Of a stretch of DNA of 64,000 nucleotides, positions 24,891-32,948 are shown in pieces. The position numbers and the translations under genes are program-made. Numbering within the stretch: position 1 is the stretch's first letter; the number at the start of each line of letters is the position of its first letter. The DNA is from Microbacterium sp. AZCO. GTDB lineage: Bacteria; Actinomycetota; Actinomycetes; Actinomycetales; Microbacteriaceae. The stretch lies in contig NZ_CP154857.1 in assembly GCF_039614715.1 (NCBI RefSeq), positions 2,604,001-2,668,000 on the forward strand, in the 5' to 3' direction. Below the pieces are notes generated by a model. The model did no database searches. It was not told where the DNA came from and worked only from the letters and a program-made list of their open reading frames with translations.

Positions 24891-26375
24891 ATGGACGGAT
24901 TCGCGGCGGTCGACTTCGAGTTCGCTCGGCAGGTGCTGCAGCGGGGAATCGCCGCGCTCTTCGTCATCGCGTTCCTCTCGACGCTCAATCAGTTCCGGCC
25001 GCTGCTCGGCGAGAGCGGGCTGCTTCCCGCACCGCAGCTGCTCGCGTGGGCGTCGTCATCGAAAGCGCGCCGACGGATGCTTCACCCGTCGCTCTTCCTC
25101 CGCTGGCGCTACACCGACCGTCGCCTGGCCGCGCTGTGCTGGGCGGGGATGACCCTGGGCGCCCTGCTCGTCGTCGGAATCCCGCAGCTCGCGCCGCCGT
25201 GGGTGCCGATGCTGTGCTTCCTCGCGCTGTGGCTCGGGTACATGTCGGTGACCTCGATCGGGCAGACGTTCTACGGCTTCGGCTGGGAGATGCTGCTGCT
25301 CGAGGCGGGGTTCCTCGCCGCGTTCCTCGGGTCCGGCCACGAACCGCCGCCGACCGCGGTGATCGTGCTGTTCTGGTGGCTGCTGTTCCGGCTCGAGTTC
25401 GGCGCGGGGATGATCAAGATCCGCGGCGGCCGCGAGTGGCGCGACCTCACGGCCCTGACGTACCACCACGAGACGCAGCCGATGCCGGGACCCCTCAGCC
25501 GCCAGGCGCACCTCCTCCCCCGGTGGTTCCACAAGGGCGAAGTGCTCGGCAACCACTTCGCGCAGCTCGTCGTGCCGTGGTTCGTCTTCACCCCGATCGT
25601 GGGGCTCTGGGTTCCGGGGCCCTGGCCCGCGATCGTCGGGACGGTGGCGGCATCCATCGTCATCGCCACGCAGCTGTGGCTCGTCGTGACCGGCAACTTC
25701 GCGTGGCTCAACTGGGCCACGATCGTCGTGGCGTGCTCGGCGATCGGGCTGCCCGGCATCGGTGCGCCGTCTTCCGCCCCGCGCTCGGACCTGCCGTGGA
25801 TCGTGGATGGGATGCCGACGTACTGGGTCCTCCTGACCGGGATCGTGGCGCTGCTGTACGTCGCGATCAGCTGGCCCGCCGCGCGCAACCTCGCCGCGCG
25901 ACGCCAGCTGATGAACGCGAGCTTCAATCGCTGGCAGCTCGCGAACGCGTACGGGGCGTTCGGCACCGTCACGAAGAGGCGGATCGAGTACGTCGTCGAG
26001 GGAACTCTGTCCGATGACCCCGGCGACGCGGACTGGCAGGAGTACAGGTTCAAAGGCAAGCCCGGCGCTGTGCGGGCGATCCCTCGGCAGTGGGCGCCGT
26101 ACCACCTGCGGCTCGACTGGCTCATGTGGTTCCTGCCCCTCGGGCGATCGCTCGAGGACTGGTTCACGGCGTTCCTGGTGAAGCTGCTCGAAGCGGATGC
26201 CGCAACGCTGCGCCTCCTCGCGCGCGATCCGTTCGGCGGGCAGCGGCCCCGGGCCGTTCGCGTGCTGTCCTACCGCTACCGGTTCTCGACGCGGGAGGAG
26301 TTCCGCAACACGAAGGCGCGGTGGGTGCGCGACGAGCGGCGAGTGCTCGTGCGGCCGCTCCGGCTGAGGGGATGA
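24891..26375 (+). CDS. Lipase maturation factor family membrane protein
   Basis: A 494-aa polytopic membrane protein of the lipase maturation factor (LMF1-like) family. About seven to eight hydrophobic segments cover residues 15-340. They include the family's conserved loops IKIRGGREWRDLTALTYHHE and LPRWFHKGEVLGNHF. After the membrane part, a soluble C-terminal region carries VVEGTLSD and the family signature APYHLRLDWLMWF. In vertebrates LMF1 helps fold lipases in the ER; the bacterial role is unknown. The gene follows the FAD oxidoreductase by three bases, so the two are likely co-transcribed and possibly functionally linked. Confidence 0.9.
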   Translation: MDGFAAVDFEFARQVLQRGIAALFVIAFLSTLNQFRPLLGESGLLPAPQLLAWASSSKARRRMLHPSLFLRWRYTDRRLAALCWAGMTLGALLVVGIPQLAPPWVPMLCFLALWLGYMSVTSIGQTFYGFGWEMLLLEAGFLAAFLGSGHEPPPTAVIVLFWWLLFRLEFGAGMIKIRGGREWRDLTALTYHHETQPMPGPLSRQAHLLPRWFHKGEVLGNHFAQLVVPWFVFTPIVGLWVPGPWPAIVGTVAASIVIATQLWLVVTGNFAWLNWATIVVACSAIGLPGIGAPSSAPRSDLPWIVDGMPTYWVLLTGIVALLYVAISWPAARNLAARRQLMNASFNRWQLANAYGAFGTVTKRRIEYVVEGTLSDDPGDADWQEYRFKGKPGAVRAIPRQWAPYHLRLDWLMWFLPLGRSLEDWFTAFLVKLLEADAATLRLLARDPFGGQRPRAVRVLSYRYRFSTREEFRNTKARWVRDERRVLVRPLRLRG

Positions 26376-26408
26376 GCTGGCCGCACGGGCTCGAGCCCCG
26401 ACATGAAA

Positions 26409-26439
26409 CGGCGGTCCAGGACCATGTCCCGGACCGCCG
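26409..26439. terminator. Bidirectional terminator hairpin between convergent genes
   Basis: A 9-bp perfect stem, CGGCGGTCC with GGACCGCCG, and a 13-base loop. It lies between the lipase-maturation-factor gene and the SGNH hydrolase gene. TTTCAT follows on the minus strand and CTTCTCC on the plus strand. Confidence 0.6.
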
Positions 26440-26487
26440 CTTCTCCCCCAGCGCTTCAGCGCACCCCGACGCCGATGCTGTGCGCGC

Positions 26488-27324
26488 TCATGATGCCCAT
26501 TGCGTCCTGGGCCAGGTGATCGACGCGAGGGTCGCCTGGCCGGCGAGCGACGGGTGGAAGTAGTCGCGCGTCGAGATGTCGCTCTTGGCGAAGGCGTAGT
26601 TCGCGACCGCGTAGCCGTCGAAGCGGCAGTTCGCTGTGACCTTGCAGGCCTGCTCGAGCACGGCGTTGTACTCGCTGACCCGCTGCTGCACGGCGTTGCG
26701 GCGGGCGACGTCGGCGGCCGCCGTGCTGCTCGGGTTGGCCAGGAGCGACTGGCACACCCCCAGCGTCGCCCAGGCCAGCCGGGCGGAGAGGCTCGACTTG
26801 TTGAGCTCGTACATCCGCAGCAGGTTGGGCACCGATGCGACGAAGATCTGCGTGCCGGTCGCCCCCAGCTTCGCGAGCGCGGTCTGGACGTTGGCCGCGT
26901 AGGTCGCGGTCGGCGTCATCCCCGCGACGGTCTTCGTGCACGCGTCGTTGGCGCCGATCTCGATCGTGACGTACTGGGCCTTCTGAGCGATGGCGCTGTC
27001 CGCCTGTCCGGGCAGCGCCGCGGACGTGGAGGAGATCACGGCGTCGTTGTAGACGGCGGCGAGCGGAGCTCCGGCGGCTCGGAGCCGGCTCGCGTGGGAG
27101 TTGACCGAGGTGGTCGAGCCCGTCGACCAGCTGTTCGTCGGGCAGGAGAACAGTGCGCTGCACGTCATCGTCCCCTGGGTGATCGAGTCGCCGAGGGCGG
27201 CCATCGAGCCCGGGAGGGCCGGTGCAGCCGTCGCCGAGGATGCCCCGAAGACGGTGCCGGCGATGAGGACGGCACCGGTGATGATCGCCGCGAACGCGCG
27301 CCGCGGTCGGTTGGAACTGCGCAT
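26488..27324 (-). CDS. Secreted SGNH/GDSL hydrolase
   Basis: A 278-aa exported esterase or lipase of the SGNH superfamily. The signal peptide covers about residues 1-34, with positively charged RSSNRPRRA, a hydrophobic core and a cleavage site near ATAAP. Block I is ALGDSITQG with nucleophile Ser47, the Asn block is IEIGANDAC, and block V is DYFHPSLAG, which keeps the DxxH catalytic pair. Four or more cysteines suggest disulphides in the mature protein. ATG 27324 is used because GGGGGT lies about six bases upstream; an in-frame start 15 bases earlier would overlap that site. Confidence 0.9.
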   Translation of the reverse strand: MRSSNRPRRAFAAIITGAVLIAGTVFGASSATAAPALPGSMAALGDSITQGTMTCSALFSCPTNSWSTGSTTSVNSHASRLRAAGAPLAAVYNDAVISSTSAALPGQADSAIAQKAQYVTIEIGANDACTKTVAGMTPTATYAANVQTALAKLGATGTQIFVASVPNLLRMYELNKSSLSARLAWATLGVCQSLLANPSSTAAADVARRNAVQQRVSEYNAVLEQACKVTANCRFDGYAVANYAFAKSDISTRDYFHPSLAGQATLASITWPRTQWAS

Positions 27325-27560
27325 GCTTACCCCCAGCACGTCGTCGTGGCTGGCGCGGCCAAAGGCCTGATCACCGTCGATTCGGGCGAGGACGGATCCG
27401 GCGGGTCCGTCACGCGGAAACCATATACCCGAGGGTGGACGGGCACAACGACGGGTTTGCCGAGACCCATGGATGCCGGCGGGCGGGGTCGCGCTCCGCT
27501 CGGCAGCCGGCGGGCGGGGTCGCGCTCCGCTCGGCAGCCGGTGAACCGCCGCCTCCGCTC
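27325..27560. other. Intergenic region upstream of the SGNH gene
   Basis: No gene is seen. The part nearest the SGNH gene (27325-27430) contains a TATATG box (27422-27427, minus strand) about 98 bases before the start, so the mRNA would have a long leader. That leader contains a GACGGA/TCCGTC hairpin. I do not recognise a known riboswitch. The distal part holds the 31-bp tandem repeat. Confidence 0.4.
27475..27536. repeat. 31-bp tandem repeat, two full copies
   Basis: Two identical 31-base units (27475-27505 and 27506-27536) are followed by the first five bases of a third. The unit begins GCCGGCGGGCGGGG. It lies between the sbcC stop and the SGNH promoter region. It is too short and too few for a CRISPR array and has no spacers. 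Confidence 0.85.
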
Positions 27561-30551
27561 TCAGAGCGCCGCCGCGGGCGCGGCGGACGCCGACCGCACG
27601 ACACTCGGACCGCGCGGGGTCGACTCGACGAGCAGCTGCGCGGGGAGCTGCTCCTTCATCGCCTCGACATGGCTGATGACCCCGACCGTGCGGCCGCCAT
27701 GCCGCAGCTCGTCGAGCGTGCGCATCGCGAGTTCGAGGGTGTCGGCGTCGAGCGACCCGAAGCCCTCGTCGATGAAGAGCGTGTCGAGCCGCACTCCCCC
27801 GGCCCTCGCCGTCACAACCTCGGCGAGACCCAGCGCGAGTGCGAGCGACGCGAGGAACGTCTCGCCGCCGGACAGCGACTGCGGTGTGCGCGCCTGACCG
27901 GTGTAGGCGTCGAGCACCTCCAGCCCGAGCCCCGAGGCGACTTTCCGCGCGCCGACCGCATCGGTGTGCCGGAGCCGGAAGCGTCCCGACGACATCGCGT
28001 CGAGCCGCACGTTGGCGGCGACCGCGATCTCTTCGAGCTCGGCCGCGAGCACGAAGGTCTCGAGATCCATGCGACTCTCGGTGCGGCCGGCCACGGCGTT
28101 GGCGAGCCCGGTGATGAGTTCGTGGTCGGCCGCGCGCTCCGCCGATTCGGCGTGGGCTTCACCGGCTCGGGATGCCGCCCTCGCCAGCTGCTCGGCCACC
28201 TCGGCGTCACGTGCCGCCGTGCGCACGGCGGCGTTCCAGGCCGCACGGGCGGCGTCGGCTGCCTCCGCGGCCGGGGTGAGGTCGATCGGCTCATCGGGGA
28301 CGCCCGCGAGGTCGGTCTCGAGCACCCGCAGGCGCTCCTTCTCCGTGGACAGCGCGATCTCGTGCGCGCGGACGCTCTCGGCGAGCCGCTCCTGGGCGGC
28401 GGGGTCGCGCAGGGCGTCGCGCGCGTCCGTGACATCGGCGAAGGCGGAAGCCGCGATCCGCTCGTCGCGATCGGCCTCCGCGGCTCGCGCGGTGAGCGCC
28501 CGCCGCTCGGACTCGTCGGCCGCGTCGGCGAGCGCGCGCGCCAGATCACGGCGATGCGCTGTGGCAGAGATGCGGGCCGCGACCGACTCGTGCGCACCGC
28601 GCGCGTTCTCCACGCTCTCGCGCGCCGCCTTCTCGTGCTCGCGGGCCGCGGCGCGTTCTTCCGCCGCGCGTGTGAGCGCGCCCGTGAGCGCTTCCCGCTG
28701 AGCGGAGGCATCGACATCGGCCGCACGGATGCCCGCGGTCTCCGCCTCGAGGCTCGCGATGCGCGCCTCGACCGCCACGGCGTACTGGACGGCCTCCTCG
28801 GCAGCGGCAACCGCACCGCGGAGCGCATCGACGGTCTCGCCCCCGGCCCGGGCGGACGCTTCGTGGTGCGCGGTGCGCGCCTCGCGCGCCCGACCCGATG
28901 CTTCTTCCGCCCGCTGCGCGGCGGCGGTCGCCGCGGTCTCGGCGGTCGCGATGACGTCATCCGTGACGGGCTCATCGCCGGGAGCGGCGGGGTGAGGATG
29001 CGAGGTCGACCCGCACACCGCGCACGGCTCTCCCTCGACGAGCGTCGTGGCGAGCTCGCCCGCGTAGCCTTCGAGCCGGCGCTGCAGCAGCCGTCGCACG
29101 GCGGCGGTCGCCTGCTCGGAGGCCTCGAGCGCGAGCGCGTAGGCGTCCTCCGCTTCCCGGAGACGAACGGCGAGCGCTGCCGCCTCGATCCCGGCCTCGA
29201 GCCGCGTTCGCGCGGCGGCAGCCGCCTCCCGCGCAGGGGCGACGGCGGGGGCCGCTGCTCGCTCCTCGACGAGGCGCGGTTCGAGATCGGCCAGCCGCAG
29301 CGCACGCTCGGCGTGCGCCTCGGCGAGATCCGCGATCGCCGCCTCGGAGGCACGCACGAGCCGATCGAGCTCGGCGCGCGCCGCCGCGAGCGCGGGGAGC
29401 GCCTGCTCGGTCTCGAGGGCGGAGGCGGCGACGGCGAGGTCGCCGCCGAGCAGATCGACGAGGGCGCGCAGTGCCGGGCTGTCGGCGTCGTCCTCGCCCG
29501 ATCCGATCCAGGCCGACCGTGCTGCCGCTTCGCCGGACGCGGCGCGGGAAGCTGCCGCTCGCGCAGAGTCCGCAGCATCCATCGCGCTTCGCAGGGTCTC
29601 CGCGGCACGCGCACGGTCGAGCGTCGCGCGGTCGGCGGCCACGGCCGGCTCGCGCTCTTCCAGGGCGGCGAACGCGGCGCGGACGATGAGACGCTCCTCC
29701 TGCGCGCGTCGTCGCTCGCTCAGCTGACCGTACGTCGCGAGTGCGGCATTGTGCTGCGCTTCGGCGTCGTCGCGGCGGCGCGCAGACTCGTCGGCCCGAT
29801 ACGCCGCGCGCGGAACCGCCCGCTCGATCGCGTCACGGCGCTCCTGTGTCGAGTCGCGTCGTTCGTCGCCGTCGAGTCGGGCGTCGGCGATGATCGCCTC
29901 GGCCTGCGCAAGAAGCGCGTCGAGGGTAGCGGCCTCCGTCATCATCGCCTGCTGCGACGTGCGACGCCGCTGCTCGAACGCCTGCTCGTAGTCCTCGTAA
30001 CGGCGCGAGCCGAAGAGCGTCCGCAGCAGGGCCTGGCGGTCGTCGTTCTTGGCGAGGAGGAATTCGGCGAAGCGGTTCTGCGCGAGGAGGATGACCTGCT
30101 GGAACTGCTCGCGGTTGAGGCCCACGATCCCTTCGAGCAGGTCGCCGACCTCGCGCGCCTTCGCGGCGCGGCCGACCCACTCGCCGTCGACGAGCTCTTC
30201 CAGGAGCACCGTGGCCTTGGCGGGCGTCATCCCCTCACCGCGGGCCTTGGGCCGCTCGTATTCCGGGGTGCGGGTGATGCGCCAGGTGCGCTCCGCCGCC
30301 GTGAACTCGAGCCGCACCTCGGTGGGGTCGGCGGGACCGGCGTGGTCGCTGCGGAGTCCCCGATCGCTCCCGTCGTAGCGCGGTGCCGTGCCGTACAGCA
30401 CGTAGCAGATGCCGTCGAGGATGCTCGACTTGCCGGCCCCCGTGCGACCGGCGATGAGGAAGAGGCCGTCGGCGTCGAACGCGTCGAAGTCGACCGTCTG
30501 ACGTTCGAGGAACGGACCGAAGCCCGCGAGTTCGAGGCGATGCAGCTTCAC
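27561..30551 (-). CDS. sbcC: SbcC-type SMC ATPase, exonuclease subunit C
   Basis: ATPase partner of SbcD in the Mre11-Rad50-like complex that cleaves hairpins and processes blocked DNA ends (996 aa). The N-terminus starts MKLHRLELAGFGPF and has Walker A GRTGAGKSSILDG near residue 33. Two long alanine- and arginine-rich coiled coils flank a zinc-hook at about residue 506 (CAVCGSTSHPH). The C-terminal part has the signature SLSGGETFLASLAL and Walker B LFIDEGFGSLD. The GTG start overlaps the sbcD stop in GTGA, so the subunits are coupled. Confidence 0.96.
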   Translation of the reverse strand: MKLHRLELAGFGPFLERQTVDFDAFDADGLFLIAGRTGAGKSSILDGICYVLYGTAPRYDGSDRGLRSDHAGPADPTEVRLEFTAAERTWRITRTPEYERPKARGEGMTPAKATVLLEELVDGEWVGRAAKAREVGDLLEGIVGLNREQFQQVILLAQNRFAEFLLAKNDDRQALLRTLFGSRRYEDYEQAFEQRRRTSQQAMMTEAATLDALLAQAEAIIADARLDGDERRDSTQERRDAIERAVPRAAYRADESARRRDDAEAQHNAALATYGQLSERRRAQEERLIVRAAFAALEEREPAVAADRATLDRARAAETLRSAMDAADSARAAASRAASGEAAARSAWIGSGEDDADSPALRALVDLLGGDLAVAASALETEQALPALAAARAELDRLVRASEAAIADLAEAHAERALRLADLEPRLVEERAAAPAVAPAREAAAAARTRLEAGIEAAALAVRLREAEDAYALALEASEQATAAVRRLLQRRLEGYAGELATTLVEGEPCAVCGSTSHPHPAAPGDEPVTDDVIATAETAATAAAQRAEEASGRAREARTAHHEASARAGGETVDALRGAVAAAEEAVQYAVAVEARIASLEAETAGIRAADVDASAQREALTGALTRAAEERAAAREHEKAARESVENARGAHESVAARISATAHRRDLARALADAADESERRALTARAAEADRDERIAASAFADVTDARDALRDPAAQERLAESVRAHEIALSTEKERLRVLETDLAGVPDEPIDLTPAAEAADAARAAWNAAVRTAARDAEVAEQLARAASRAGEAHAESAERAADHELITGLANAVAGRTESRMDLETFVLAAELEEIAVAANVRLDAMSSGRFRLRHTDAVGARKVASGLGLEVLDAYTGQARTPQSLSGGETFLASLALALGLAEVVTARAGGVRLDTLFIDEGFGSLDADTLELAMRTLDELRHGGRTVGVISHVEAMKEQLPAQLLVESTPRGPSVVRSASAAPAAAL

Positions 30552-31759
30552 GCGGCGCCCGCCCGGCTCTCCCGCGCGACGCGGGCAGCCTCGGCCGCGA
30601 GACCTTCGCCTGTCGCGCCAGCTGCGACCTCGGCGATGACCTCGCGGATGACGGCGCTCTCGCGCTCGGTCGCCCCCACCCCACCGCGCACGTGCGTGAG
30701 GAAGGCGTCGACGAGGTCATGGTCGTCACGGGTCGCCCGCACGCGGGCCGCATACGTCAGCCCGTCGGCGTCGGGCACGATGGCCGGGGCGTGGGCGACG
30801 GTGGCACAGAACGCGAATCGCTGCTGCAGCCGGCGCATCGGGTCGCGCTGGGGTGCGGCATCCGTGTAGCGCACGCTCACCCACGCGTCCTCATCAGCAG
30901 TGAAGCGCTCGTGGGTGAGCAGCTCGTCGAGCGTCCCTTCGATGCGCGCGAGCCGCCGCGGCACCGGAAGATCGAGCCACTCGACGGCGGCGAGGCCGTC
31001 GGCGTCGAGGTCGACGAGCCACGAGCCGCGCGGCTTTCCCGCCTCGCCGAAGCTGTAGTGCAGCGGGGCGCCGGAGTAGCGGACGCGGTCACTCAGCCGG
31101 TTGCGCCCGTGGATGTGTCCGAGCGCCACGTAGTCGGGTCCGTCGAAAGTCGCGAGCGGCACGACGTCGAGCCCGCCCTGCTGGATGTCGCGCTCGACCC
31201 CGGGCGTGGCATCCACTCCCGCGGCGAAGCAGTGCGAGACCGCGATGCTGCGCTCTCCCCCGCGTGTCGCGAGATCGGCCCGGATGAGCCCCATCGCGTG
31301 CTCGAGCGACTCGCGCTGAGTGCGCAGCTCGACGCCGTCCCACTGGGTGCGGACGAGCGCCGGTTCGAGATACGGGATGCCGTAGAAGTGGACGGGTCCG
31401 TGCGCGTCGGCGATCGTGATCGGTGTGCCGATCGTGAGCGGGTCGGTGACGACGTGGATGCCGTCGCGCAGCAGGGCCGACTGGAACCCGAGTCGGGCCG
31501 CCGAGTCGTGGTTGCCGCTCGTCACGACGATGCGCGCGCCCGCCTGGGCGATGTCGCGGAGCGCGTCGGACAGCAGCGAGTAGCAGGCCGCGCTCGGCAC
31601 CGACGAGTCGAACACATCGCCGGCGACGATGACGACGTCGACCCCGCGCTCGCGCACCTGTGCGGTGAGCGCGCCGAGCACGCCACGGAGCGCATCGAGC
31701 GTGGCATGGCCGTGGAACGACCGCCCGATGTGCCAGTCCGAGGTGTGCAGGATCCGCAT
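30548..31759 (-). CDS. sbcD: SbcD-type exonuclease, Mre11-like subunit D
   Basis: Manganese-dependent nuclease subunit of SbcCD (403 aa). Phosphoesterase motifs are in the expected order: LHTSDWHIGRSFHG, VIVAGDVFDSSVPS, VTSGNHDSAARL, then the His motifs in SHCFAAG and LGHIHGRN. The C-terminal region after residue 280 is the cap that binds SbcC. ATG 31759 lies seven bases after TAGCGT, so a leaderless start is likely. The open frame continues upstream, but without family similarity. Confidence 0.95.
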   Translation of the reverse strand: MRILHTSDWHIGRSFHGHATLDALRGVLGALTAQVRERGVDVVIVAGDVFDSSVPSAACYSLLSDALRDIAQAGARIVVTSGNHDSAARLGFQSALLRDGIHVVTDPLTIGTPITIADAHGPVHFYGIPYLEPALVRTQWDGVELRTQRESLEHAMGLIRADLATRGGERSIAVSHCFAAGVDATPGVERDIQQGGLDVVPLATFDGPDYVALGHIHGRNRLSDRVRYSGAPLHYSFGEAGKPRGSWLVDLDADGLAAVEWLDLPVPRRLARIEGTLDELLTHERFTADEDAWVSVRYTDAAPQRDPMRRLQQRFAFCATVAHAPAIVPDADGLTYAARVRATRDDHDLVDAFLTHVRGGVGATERESAVIREVIAEVAAGATGEGLAAEAARVARESRAGAA

Positions 31760-31766
31760 GCCCTTC

Positions 31767-31772
31767 ACGCTA
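31767..31772 (-). promoter_or_regulatory. -10 box TAGCGT for sbcDC
   Basis: TAGCGT ends seven bases before ATG 31759 and supports that start over any upstream codon. Confidence 0.45.
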
Positions 31773-31833
31773 GGCGGACCCTCCGACATCGCCGCCGAGG
31801 CGTGCGGAGGACGGCGGACGCGGCATCCCGAAT

Positions 31834-31885
31834 CCGCGTGTTTTCCGAAAGTCGCCCGCGTGTCACCCATCGGAAACACCCGCGG
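31834..31885. promoter_or_regulatory. Inverted repeat in the sbcD / hypothetical divergent promoter
   Basis: CCGCGTGTTTTCCGA (31834-31848) is mirrored by TCGGAAACACCCGCGG (31870-31885) with a two-base bulge, around a 21-base centre. It lies upstream of both divergent genes and could be an operator or an RNA hairpin. It does not resemble the actinobacterial LexA box. Confidence 0.45.
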
Positions 31886-31899
31886 ACGTACCGTGGAAC

Positions 31900-32460
31900 A
31901 TGGCGCCCACGACGGAACACTCACCCCGATCGACCGTCGTCGCTCTCGTCGGTTCCGAGAGCGACGCCCTCCTGGCCGGCCTGCACGGGCTGCCCGCCCT
32001 CGTCGCGATGTCGCTGCGCGGCGCCGAGCCGGCCGAGACGTCCCGCGCTCTGGCCACCGCATCCACCCCCTACGTCGTGCACGACGCCGACCCGCTCGAG
32101 CACGTCGCGGCCGCCTGGGTCGAGCTCTACGGGGAGCAGGCGACGCTCGGCACCCTGGAGGTGGAGGTCGACACCGTGCTCGCCCAGTTCGATGCGGGCG
32201 TCGTCGTCATGCCCGACTACTACATCGTCGTGGGACCCGACGCGATCGACGGCACCTGGCGGCACTGGTGGCTCGGCGCGCTCGCCCACCGCGCGCCGTC
32301 GCGCGTTCTTCCCGTCGAGGCCTCGTCGTCCGCGCTCCGCGCCCGCCTGCGCGCCCTGCCGGCGTCACGCCCGTGGCCCGAGCCGGCGGAGTGGCTCCCG
32401 CACGTCCACTTCGACATCCCCGACCGCGTCGGGCTGCGCGACGAACCCGGCGCCGCCTGA
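31900..32460 (+). CDS. Hypothetical protein next to sbcD
   Basis: A 186-aa protein I do not recognise. It has no signal peptide and no transmembrane segment. The first half is alpha/beta-like (STVVALVGSESDALLAGLHG), and the second half contains an aromatic cluster (YIVVGPDAIDGTWRHWWLG) and a Pro/Trp-rich segment (PWPEPAEWLPHVHFDIP). The codon usage is normal for the neighbours. TACCGT at 31889-31894 ends five bases before ATG 31900, so it may be leaderless. The Nudix gene follows 51 bases later in the same direction. Confidence 0.7.
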   Translation: MAPTTEHSPRSTVVALVGSESDALLAGLHGLPALVAMSLRGAEPAETSRALATASTPYVVHDADPLEHVAAAWVELYGEQATLGTLEVEVDTVLAQFDAGVVVMPDYYIVVGPDAIDGTWRHWWLGALAHRAPSRVLPVEASSSALRARLRALPASRPWPEPAEWLPHVHFDIPDRVGLRDEPGAA

Positions 32461-32511
32461 CCCGCACTCTTCAGAGGAGTGGATGCCGCGCCGCGGTGCC
32501 ACGATGGGTGG

Positions 32512-32892
32512 ATGCCCGATCCCATCGACGTCGTCGCCGCCGTGATCGAGCAGGACGAGCTCTTCCTGGCGTGCCGGCGAGCGCCCGGTCGCAGCGCCGG
32601 CGGCAAGTGGGAGTTCCCCGGCGGCAAGGTGGAACCGGGCGAGTCGCCCGAGGAGGCGCTCGTGCGGGAGATCCGCGAGGAGCTCTCGGTCGAGATCCTC
32701 GTGACCGGCCACCTCACCTCGGACGTCACGGGTCCGATCCGGCTCATCTGCCTGCGGGCGCGACTCGAAGGCGAGGCGCCCGCGACCAGCACCGACCACG
32801 ACGAGCTGCGCTGGGTCGACCACGCGACGATGCGCGATCTGGACTGGGCCGATGCGGATCTGCCGGCGGTCCGGCTGCTGTCCTCGCGGTAA
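32512..32892 (+). CDS. MutT-type Nudix hydrolase
   Basis: A 126-aa Nudix hydrolase, probably an 8-oxo-(d)GTP or related nucleotide diphosphatase (inferred from the MutT-like size and start). The Nudix box begins GGKVEPGESPEEALVREI and ends REELSVE, matching GX5EX7REUXEEXGU except that the usual last Gly is Ser. Strand motifs before it, VVAAVIEQ and ACRRAPGRSAGGKWEFPG, are typical of MutT, where KWEFPGG contacts the base. ATG 32512 is the best start. It sits near sbcDC, which fits a DNA-maintenance neighbourhood. Confidence 0.93.
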   Translation: MPDPIDVVAAVIEQDELFLACRRAPGRSAGGKWEFPGGKVEPGESPEEALVREIREELSVEILVTGHLTSDVTGPIRLICLRARLEGEAPATSTDHDELRWVDHATMRDLDWADADLPAVRLLSSR

Positions 32893-32948
32893 CGCGGGAC
32901 GGTGCACCCGCCTCGGATCCTCCTGCACTCGCAGCGCTGCCGGCGCGC

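Noticed and set aside
22673..26375. Carotenoid or secondary-metabolite gene cluster
   Set aside because: The CrtI-like oxidoreductase and the phosphopantetheinyl-transferase-like gene are on opposite strands, and no prenyl, polyketide or peptide synthetase genes are near.
27325..27430. Riboswitch in the SGNH leader
   Set aside because: The leader is long and can form a hairpin, but I could not match any known riboswitch consensus by eye.
27475..27536. CRISPR array
   Set aside because: The two repeat units are directly adjacent with no spacers, and no cas genes are present.
27435..30869. Very long open frame antisense to sbcC, and similar long antisense frames opposite other genes
   Set aside because: High GC at third codon positions keeps opposite frames open. 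These frames are Arg/Ala/Gly-rich with no family motifs, while the other strand encodes intact known proteins.
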